Positions 5,831-9,112 of a stretch of DNA of 9,112 bases are shown here, one piece after another. The notes under the pieces were generated by a model. It saw only the letters and a program-made list of their open reading frames with translations. It did not search any database and was not told where the DNA came from. Each line of letters opens with the position of its first letter. The first letter of the stretch is position 1. Source of the stretch: Desulfurococcales archaeon (GTDB lineage Archaea > Thermoproteota > Thermoprotei_A > Sulfolobales > Desulfurococcaceae); the NCBI GenBank assembly GCA_027064845.1, contig JAMOPC010000365.1, positions 1-9,112 of the forward strand, given 5' to 3'. Made by a program: the position numbers and the translations under genes.

Positions 5831-6066
5831 TTTTTGCTTACCTCATCTTTTATTTTGTTTATCATTCTTATTTCATTTAATCTGATTGCTAGTAGTTCAC
5901 CAGTACTTGTCTCTATTAATATGGCTGATTCCGATATGCTTCTAACTATCCCTCTTATCATTATCATTGATCGCATTCCTCTCGGATATACTTCTACTTT
6001 GTCGCCTATGCATATAGGTAATATTCTCCATATCTTTATACATGTATGTACTGTTTCTTCGCTCAT
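5827..6066 (-). CDS. 79-residue protein with possible Sm/SH3-like small beta barrel
   Basis: The chosen start is ATG 6066 (MSEETVHTCIKIWRILP), which has AGGTGA five bases upstream. The longer frame from TTG 6087 would place the ribosome binding site inside the gene. Residues 21-70 alternate strands and turns (GDKVEVYPRG, IMIRGIVRSISESAILIET, GELLAIRLNEIRMINKI), the pattern of a short five-strand barrel such as Sm-like or SH3-like domains, where 'G-V--I----I-I-----G----I-L--I--I' is typical. The protein ends in a basic tail. If the reading is right it would bind nucleic acid or a protein partner. The fold call is a pattern impression without a conserved catalytic or RNA-binding signature. Confidence 0.75.
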   Translation of the reverse strand: MSEETVHTCIKIWRILPICIGDKVEVYPRGMRSMIMIRGIVRSISESAILIETSTGELLAIRLNEIRMINKIKDEVSKK

Positions 6067-6100
6067 AATAATCACCTTGTGGAACAATACATGTTATTGA

Positions 6101-6120
6101 CCTTATAGGTTTATTAGGAA
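6101..6120 (-). promoter_or_regulatory. Promoter of the 5827-6066 to methyltransferase operon
   Basis: The minus strand reads CCTAATAAACCTATAAGG upstream of the 5827-6066 gene, with the TATA-like part at 6101-6117. An inverted repeat CAATA-x5-TATTG at 6085-6099 lies at the expected transcription start and could be an operator. The T-run at 6123-6129 just upstream would separate this operon from the previous one. Confidence 0.4.
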
Positions 6121-6121
6121 T

Positions 6122-6130
6122 GAAAAAAAC
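6122..6130 (-). terminator. T-run terminator after the 6131-6343 gene
   Basis: Seven T on the minus strand (6123-6129) begin one base after the TAG stop. The gap to the next gene contains a TATA-like element, consistent with an operon boundary. Confidence 0.5.
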
Positions 6131-6343
6131 CTAGTCCATGAATATATAACATACTTTACCATTTATTATTACTCTCTTAGCCTCTACATACTGTACTTCT
6201 TCTTTGTCTCCATAGTTCTTTATTGTCGATGATTCATAGTGTCTGCTTGTTATGTATATTGCTTTTACCTTAAATACCTCACCGTTAACGTTCACAAATA
6301 TATATGGCTTATCCTCTCTAAGATACGATATTCTTACAATCAC
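6131..6343 (-). CDS. 70-residue beta-rich protein of unknown function
   Basis: The protein (MIVRISYLREDKPYIFVNVNGEVF...) is mostly strand by eye, with short hydrophobic runs split by charged turns (YIFVNVNGEVFKVKAIYI, VQYVEAKRVIINGKVCYIF). A polar excursion SRHYESSTIKNYGDKEE sits in the middle (about 33-50). The start is GTG 6343, which shares bases with the TGA of the preceding 57-residue gene (GTGA) and has GGTGAT six to seven bases upstream, so this GTG is well supported. A run of seven T follows about one base after its stop and probably ends the transcript. No family is recognised; small beta proteins of this kind are common in archaeal viruses. Confidence 0.75.
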   Translation of the reverse strand: MIVRISYLREDKPYIFVNVNGEVFKVKAIYITSRHYESSTIKNYGDKEEVQYVEAKRVIINGKVCYIFMD

Positions 6344-6513
6344 TTCTTTATCACCAGATACAGTTTTCCACTTAGATCACGCTTATAGTCTAGTTTATAG
6401 CCTAGTTTTCTAGCCTTTGCTACTAGCTTTATTCTCTCCTCTACATTAAGCTTTGTTATGTTTACTTCTTTTTTCTCAAGCAAAGTGTTAAGGTATTTGT
6501 CTAGATCATGCAT
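6340..6513 (-). CDS. 57-residue basic helical protein, unknown function
   Basis: This short frame fills what would otherwise be a 170-base gap in a gene chain. Its ATG 6513 overlaps the preceding stop (TAATG), GGGTGA lies about seven bases upstream, and its TGA overlaps the next GTG start. The protein starts MHDLDKYLNTLLEKKEV and is rich in Lys, Leu and Arg, with a helical centre (NVEERIKLVAKARKLGYKL) and an ending DLSGKLYLVIKK that looks like a strand. It is predicted to be very basic (pI high), so binding to nucleic acid is possible. No family is recognised. Its perfect fit in the operon and lack of stops make it a real gene. Confidence 0.75.
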   Translation of the reverse strand: MHDLDKYLNTLLEKKEVNITKLNVEERIKLVAKARKLGYKLDYKRDLSGKLYLVIKK

Positions 6514-6722
6514 TAGTGCTTCACCCAGAAGTTCCTTATTCGGTAAGTTGTTCTTGTTAGTATTATCTTTGTTCTTTCTAGTCCCTCTAATGCTTCTTTT
6601 AGCTCTATGTCATTATACATCTTAGCCTCTGGTGTTAGATCATATTGTATTTCTTGTATTGTTTTATAAATGTCTAGTAGTTGTTTGAGTATTCTTATCA
6701 TTTTCTTGTCCAGGGTGTTCAT
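6513..6722 (-). CDS. 69-residue helical protein of unknown function
   Basis: The start is placed at ATG 6722 (MNTLDKKMIRILKQLL), seven bases after GAGGTGAT. The upstream GTG 6734 lies within that ribosome binding site. The protein is almost entirely helical, with two amphipathic helices (residues 3-24 and 35-63) separated by DLTPEAKMYND, and ends FWVKH. Leucine/isoleucine spacing fits a helical hairpin or dimer. It follows the 109-residue helical protein with a gap of 18 bases and overlaps the 57-residue gene by one base. Function is unknown. Confidence 0.75.
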   Translation of the reverse strand: MNTLDKKMIRILKQLLDIYKTIQEIQYDLTPEAKMYNDIELKEALEGLERTKIILTRTTYRIRNFWVKH

Positions 6723-6740
6723 TATTCTTATCACCTCTGA

Positions 6741-7070
6741 TCATGTGTGGTAATTTGGTTTGTTTTTGTTTTGTTTCTTCTCTATCATTGATATTACTAT
6801 TCCAATACTGTTCTCCGAGTCTAGCCCTAGTACTATTAGTGTATGTATTATGTCTAACAATAAGCTTCTTACCGCTAGCCTTACTATTGAGTGTATAATG
6901 TTCTCTGGCAATTGTATTTCTTGTTTTTCGGATTCTTGTTTTATTAATCTATATGTTTTTATACCGTGCTCGATCATTGTTCTTATTAGATCGTCGATTG
7001 TTTTTGATATTTTCTTCTCTGTTTCCTTCAGTATCTTATTGTATTGAGGTTGAATGTCTAGATCCTTCAT
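6741..7070 (-). CDS. 109-residue helical protein of unknown function
   Basis: The protein MKDLDIQPQYNKILKETEKK... begins with a charged helix, probably coiled coil (10-50), and then has a more hydrophobic helical pair (residues about 57-97: ENIIHSIVRLAVRSLLLD, IIHTLIVLGLDSENSIGIVI). The tail is short and basic (EKKQNKNKPNYHT). The hydrophobic part is broken by Arg, Asp and His and is not a clear membrane segment. ATG 7070 overlaps the stop of the upstream coiled-coil gene as ATGA and has GGAGGT upstream, so the two proteins are probably made in linked amounts and may form a complex. Confidence 0.77.
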   Translation of the reverse strand: MKDLDIQPQYNKILKETEKKISKTIDDLIRTMIEHGIKTYRLIKQESEKQEIQLPENIIHSIVRLAVRSLLLDIIHTLIVLGLDSENSIGIVISMIEKKQNKNKPNYHT

Positions 7071-7465
7071 TTCCTATACCTCCTGTATTGTTTTCTATCA
7101 TAGGATTTGTTATAGGATCTGTATTGTTTTTGGTAGCTTCCTTGTTGTTGCTGCTGCTCTGTGGTTTTCCTGTGCCAGTACATCATTTTGCTTAGCTTGT
7201 CTAGTTTTTCCATTATTTCGGAGTGGTCATTAAATAGATCGGTCAATTGCTCTTCTAGTTTCGTTTGTTTATCTACTATTCCTTGTAATAGCTGTACTAT
7301 TTTGTTCAGTACTTGGTCTAGGTCTTCGTTTACATAAGTCTCTAGTGTATTGACTGTAGTCCTTATCTGGTCTAGTTCCCATTTGATGTTGTTGTAGTCT
7401 TTGCTTATACTGTTTAGTGTTTCCTGTATTTGGTTCTCATTTATTTCTTGTTTCTTCTTAGGCAT
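7067..7465 (-). CDS. Coiled-coil protein with Gln/Arg/Tyr-rich C-terminal tail
   Basis: Residues 7-97 of this 132-residue protein are a continuous heptad-patterned helix (for example IKWELDQIRTTVNTLETYV, LNKIVQLLQGIVDKQTKLEEQL), so a long coiled coil is likely. From 99 the sequence changes abruptly to a disordered, basic tail with five Gln in a row (104-108) and repeated Y-R/K units (YRSYNK, SYDRKQYRRYRK). Such tails usually bind nucleic acid, and the helix would make it a dimer or trimer. The start ATG 7465 overlaps the end of the ribbon-helix-helix gene by eight bases, with GGAGGTGA about nine bases upstream. A packaging or replication accessory role is speculation. Confidence 0.82.
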   Translation of the reverse strand: MPKKKQEINENQIQETLNSISKDYNNIKWELDQIRTTVNTLETYVNEDLDQVLNKIVQLLQGIVDKQTKLEEQLTDLFNDHSEIMEKLDKLSKMMYWHRKTTEQQQQQGSYQKQYRSYNKSYDRKQYRRYRK

Positions 7466-7652
7466 ACTTCATGTTCACCTCCAAGATCTTTTTTTGTGTG
7501 CTTGGTAGGAATAAGTGGCTATATATGTATAGGTAGTGTAGTATTGCTTTCTTTATCAATTGTGTCCTTGTTATTCCTAGTTCCTCGGCACAATCATTTA
7601 ACAGCTTTGCTACTTCTTCTTCTAATCTTAATGTTATATGTACTTTCCTCAT
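7458..7652 (-). CDS. Ribbon-helix-helix (CopG-like) transcriptional regulator
   Basis: The N-terminal 45 residues fit the ribbon-helix-helix fold: a short strand RKVHITLRL (2-10), helix A EEEVAKLLNDCAEEL (11-25), a turn with Gly-Ile-Thr-Arg-Thr (26-30), and helix B QLIKKAILHYLYIY (31-44). The strands of a dimer insert in the DNA major groove, with contacts expected from Lys3, His5 and Thr7. The C-terminal 20 residues are not part of the fold. RHH proteins are the most common regulators of crenarchaeal viruses and usually bind short palindromes in promoters. The CACAAATGTG palindromes in the two early promoters (7884-7893, 8844-8853), one of which drives this gene, are attractive targets, by inference. 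Confidence 0.88.
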   Translation of the reverse strand: MRKVHITLRLEEEVAKLLNDCAEELGITRTQLIKKAILHYLYIYSHLFLPSTQKKILEVNMKYA

Positions 7653-7661
7653 ATTACCACC

Positions 7662-7868
7662 TCATGGCAGTAGTTCTGATACATATTCTACCAGGTTTAT
7701 TAGTTGGTATTTTGTTATGTGTTTGCATTTTTCATGTAATACTCCTAGTGCGGGTTCTTTGTAATAGTATAGATCATCTATTATATGATTACAGATTTGT
7801 TCAGCTATTGGGTCTAGCCATTTATATGGGTCTATTATTTTAGGTCTAGGTTTTTGGTTCTGGGTCAT
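7662..7868 (-). CDS. 68-residue protein of unknown function
   Basis: I use ATG 7868 (MTQNQKPRPKIIDPYKW), because AGGTGA stands five bases before it and because the whole 5' region is copied upstream of the 8637-8828 gene, where the same ATG is used. The longer frame would start at GTG 7886 inside the operator. The protein has a Pro/Lys-rich start, then helices around WLDPIAEQICNHIIDDLYYY (17-36) and TKYQLINLVEYVSEL (52-66), with Cys26 and Cys48. It is the first gene of the transcript that includes the RHH regulator, ten bases upstream of it. Its N-terminus (KPRPKII) slightly resembles KPEII in the 8637-8828 product. Confidence 0.77.
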   Translation of the reverse strand: MTQNQKPRPKIIDPYKWLDPIAEQICNHIIDDLYYYKEPALGVLHEKCKHITKYQLINLVEYVSELLP

Positions 7869-7920
7869 GTGTTTCACCTGTATCACATTTGTGTCCTCCC
7901 ACTAATATAAGTCTTTTGTA
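7869..7920 (-). promoter_or_regulatory. Promoter and palindromic operator of the 7662-7868 / RHH operon
   Basis: The minus strand reads BRE-like AAAAGAC, TATA element TTATATTA (about 7903-7911), GTGGGAGG, then a palindrome with core CACAAATGTG (7884-7893), then AGGTGAAACACATG. This matches the 8838-8882 region almost base for base with one gap. Because the RHH gene lies in this transcript, negative autoregulation is likely. Confidence 0.6.
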
Positions 7921-8078
7921 ATAATCCATGTACAGATCAATCCCACCCTATCTTCTTTATATTATAGTGATGGACCAGTATGCTTATGATGAAGAAGCAT
8001 ACCTGTAAAAGAAGAACAAAGAATAGAAGCTAGAACAACAAGAATAATAAAGACGAAAAATAATTGGTTTTTAAAAAA
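7921..8078. other. Intergenic region with hairpin and purine-rich strand
   Basis: About 160 bases hold no supportable gene. A perfect 8-bp inverted repeat GTATGCTT/AAGCATAC with a 9-base loop spans 7978-8002 and extends to 10 bp with one bulge. The plus strand from about 8005 to 8060 is almost all A and G. AGGGTGGGATT occurs on the minus strand at 7939-7949, and a TATA-like ATAATATAAAG on the minus strand around 7958-7968. It could hold a small RNA, a terminator or a replication element. Confidence 0.5.
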
Positions 8079-8080
8079 TT
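8053..8080 (-). terminator. T-rich terminator after the 8079-8378 gene
   Basis: Right after the TAA the minus strand has TTTTTT, then AAAAACC, then TTATTTTTCG. T-runs without a stem are the usual archaeal termination signal. Confidence 0.55.
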
Positions 8081-8378
8081 ATTTATATACACAAATATAG
8101 TAGTAAACGTTTTTCCTATACTTCTTAACTGTAAGTAATGCTGGTTTCTTAAACTCTAGCGTTAATAGGTTCATTGTTTCGAGGATTCTGCTTAGTGTTA
8201 TATAGTCTAATGGTGCATCATATTGTATCCTTATACAAAACTTATTTTTGTCATGGCATACCTCTGGTCTAATCGATAGCGAAGACCATATATTAATGTC
8301 TAATACTCCCAGCATTAGTTTATTATTATCGTCATCAATATCTTTTTTAATGTATTTTTCTAAAGTAATACATTTCAT
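8079..8378 (-). CDS. 99-residue protein of unknown function
   Basis: The protein starts MKCITLEKYIKKDIDDDNNK with an acidic segment, then a core with alternating strands and one helix (FCIRIQYDAPLDYITLSRILETMNLLTLEF, about residues 47-76), and ends in an aromatic strand YYYICVYK. The core order, I-R strand, P-L/I-D, then helix, vaguely resembles the 4992-5336 product (VLIRLRKPIDPSIYHEIL), but the L-G-E-D-x-x-R motif is missing, so I do not call them related. ATG 8378 has GGTGG about nine bases upstream. The stop is followed at once by six T, the probable end of the transcript. Confidence 0.75.
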   Translation of the reverse strand: MKCITLEKYIKKDIDDDNNKLMLGVLDINIWSSLSIRPEVCHDKNKFCIRIQYDAPLDYITLSRILETMNLLTLEFKKPALLTVKKYRKNVYYYICVYK

Positions 8379-8401
8379 TTTTGAACCACCAAAAAGAAAA
8401 G

Positions 8402-8623
8402 TTATACTTTATAATATATGTTTAAAGTAAACCTGTTCGACATTAACATGTCTCGGCATAACTCATACGTAATATCAGTTGTTGTCGTATATTCTACACA
8501 TGGTTTCTTTTCTTTGTCAATTTCCTCTAGAAGATATTCTATCAATTCTATATCAATTTCATTTGCGTGAATTTTTCCAAGTTCTATTTCATATCCTCCT
8601 CTAACTAGAATTAGTTTCCTCAT
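8402..8623 (-). CDS. 73-residue protein of unknown function
   Basis: The start is set at ATG 8623 (MRKLILVRGGYEIELG), eight bases after GAGGTGA; GTG 8635 falls inside that site. The protein starts with a strand-turn-strand, follows with an acidic helix (NEIDIELIEYLLEEIDKEKK, 21-40), then a threonine run TTTTD and a short helix, and ends NIYYKV. It is acidic overall and small, a size common among viral regulators and inhibitors. It is translated with the preceding 63-residue gene (TGA 14 bases before the ATG). The family is unknown. Confidence 0.75.
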   Translation of the reverse strand: MRKLILVRGGYEIELGKIHANEIDIELIEYLLEEIDKEKKPCVEYTTTTDITYELCRDMLMSNRFTLNIYYKV

Positions 8624-8636
8624 CCTTGTTCTCACC

Positions 8637-8828
8637 TCACTCTTCTATTATTTTATACCAGTTGTTATTTTCGAATTTGAATACTATTCGGCTTTCATTT
8701 CTCCACCTTAATTCGATCTCGTCGGGTAGTTCTTCATCGATCCCAATTATTCTGTTTAATGCCTCTAGGAATTCAAAAAATTCTTCATCATCTAGGTTTA
8801 TTATTTCGGGTTTTGAGGCTTTGGACAT
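8637..8828 (-). CDS. 63-residue acidic protein of unknown function, first gene beside the CRISPR leader
   Basis: ATG 8828 (MSKASKPEIINLDDEEFF) follows AGGTGA by five bases; the frame could be opened at GTG 8837, but that codon lies within the ribosome binding site. Residues 11-26 are a very acidic helix (NLDDEEFFEFLEALNRI), and the rest has a strand-like end (ELRWRNESRIVFKFENNNWYKI). Strong negative charge and small size are seen in DNA mimics and in some anti-CRISPR proteins, but this alone is no evidence of that function. It diverges from the CRISPR array and is driven by a promoter copied almost exactly before the 7662-7868 gene. Confidence 0.77.
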   Translation of the reverse strand: MSKASKPEIINLDDEEFFEFLEALNRIIGIDEELPDEIELRWRNESRIVFKFENNNWYKIIEE

Positions 8829-8837
8829 GTGTTTCAC

Positions 8838-8882
8838 CTATAACACAAATGTGTTATCCCACCTATTTAAATTCTTTGGTTT
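8838..8882 (-). promoter_or_regulatory. Promoter and palindromic operator of the 8637-8828 gene
   Basis: On the minus strand an A-rich BRE-like stretch (CCAAAGAA) is followed by TATA element TTTAAATA (8864-8871), then AGGTGGGATA (8855-8864) and an 18-bp palindrome at 8840-8857 with 16 of 18 symmetric positions and core CACAAATGTG. The expected transcription start is near 8842, inside the palindrome, so a bound protein would block initiation. The layout repeats at 7869-7920. Confidence 0.6.
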
Positions 8883-9026
8883 GATTTTTTCTTATTCTTG
8901 GTGGGATTGGTTTGTTATAAAACTTTGTACCTTTTGGTGGGATTCGGGGTTTTTTTATATATATTATTATATGTTATTTGTTTTCTTATTATTATTATAT
9001 ATTGGTTTTTGTATGGGTTAGTATAT
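8881..9026 (+). promoter_or_regulatory. CRISPR leader
   Basis: This AT-rich, T-rich plus-strand stretch has no supportable gene and lies directly before the first repeat, the usual position of a crenarchaeal leader that carries the promoter and the site for spacer insertion. TATA-like elements are GTTATAAAAC (8915-8922 core) and TTTATATATATTATTAT (8954-8970), the second about 55-70 bases before the repeat. A perfect 11-bp direct repeat TTGGTGGGATT occurs at 8898-8908 and 8934-8944. Confidence 0.65.
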
Positions 9027-9112
9027 GTAACAATACATAAAGAATTGAAAGCGCTTAGCCCTCTCTACTCTGAGCTCTATCTCTGTATCCGAGGTAACAA
9101 TACATAAAGAAT
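9027..9112 (+). CRISPR. Start of a CRISPR array: one full repeat, one spacer, one cut repeat
   Basis: The first repeat is at 9027-9051, starting GTAACAATAC and ending GAATTGAAAG (25 bases). The second starts at 9094 and is identical for its 19 visible bases. The spacer between is 42 bases (9052-9093). The repeat's 3' end cannot be checked because the second copy is cut; it is inferred from the GAATTGAAAG ending typical of crenarchaeal type I-A/III repeats, whose crRNA carries the 8-base 5' handle ATTGAAAG (9044-9051). The array is therefore read to the right, away from the leader. No cas gene is in the window. Total array length is unknown. Confidence 0.85.

Noticed and set aside
7430..7843. 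137-residue plus-strand open frame rich in Leu/Val
   Set aside because: It is antisense to the RHH gene and its neighbours. The hydrophobic composition is the usual mirror of Lys/Glu/Gln-rich coding DNA.
7921..8078. Possible tRNA or small RNA gene in the largest gap
   Set aside because: The only strong stem is 8 bp. There is no cloverleaf, no T-loop GTTCRA-type sequence and no CCA-adjacent stem. Left as an unexplained hairpin.
8626..9021. 131-residue plus-strand open frame running into the CRISPR leader
   Set aside because: It is antisense to the 8637-8828 gene and then reads low-complexity leader DNA; no ribosome binding site.
8898..9107. Plus-strand open frame across leader, repeat and spacer
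   Set aside because: It translates non-coding CRISPR DNA; the exact repeat at 9027 and 9094 explains the sequence better.

Overview
The window looks like a stretch of a virus, or of a virus-derived integrated element, of a hyperthermophilic crenarchaeon (Thermoproteota). It is AT-rich and packed with small genes, nearly all on the minus strand. Ribosome binding sites match the archaeal GGAGGTGAT consensus, promoters are of TATA type, T-runs lie at gene ends, arginine is mostly AGA/AGG, and a CRISPR repeat of the crenarchaeal 'GAATTGAAAG' type lies at the right edge. Nothing seen identifies the species, and no gene proves whether the DNA is a free virus, a plasmid or a provirus.

Left region (1-4154, minus strand), reading in the direction of transcription: a 130-residue helical protein behind its own strong-looking promoter (best candidate for a major coat or DNA-packaging protein), a 66-residue coiled-coil protein, a 112-residue helical protein, a second promoter, a 107-residue unknown, a GT4-like glycosyltransferase, a two-membrane-segment protein that may be an envelope or spike component, a 59-residue holin-like membrane protein, a 97-residue unknown, and a gene leaving the window at base 1. 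From 3053 downward the genes are joined by stop/start overlaps. I read this as a structural and surface-modification (late) module.

Middle: a single plus-strand gene for a small two-helix membrane protein (4240-4473) diverges from the coat candidate. The two share one palindromic TATA element flanked by a tandem CCCTAGGGATT operator-like repeat.

Right region (4465-8828, minus strand): a chain of small genes including an N6-adenine-type DNA methyltransferase (DPPW), a small protein with an H-V-L-I-R-L / L-G-E-D-x-x-R pattern, a ten-cysteine protein, a possible Sm/SH3-like barrel, a coiled-coil protein with a Gln/Arg/Tyr-rich tail, a ribbon-helix-helix regulator and several unknowns. I read this as an early/regulatory module. 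Two of its promoters, about 1 kb apart, are near copies of each other and share a CACAAATGTG palindrome.

Right edge (about 8881-9112): an AT-rich CRISPR leader, one full repeat, one 42-bp spacer and the first 19 bases of a second repeat, oriented to the right. The leader contains a duplicated TTGGTGGGATT motif whose core recurs in the control regions of the neighbouring minus-strand genes. An array beside virus-like genes and without visible cas genes suggests either a virus-borne mini-array or an element integrated beside a host array. Two real small genes (502-681 and 6340-6513) and the partial gene at 1-256 are short or overlapping enough to be missed by simple ORF calling, and five genes have better starts than the longest ORF.
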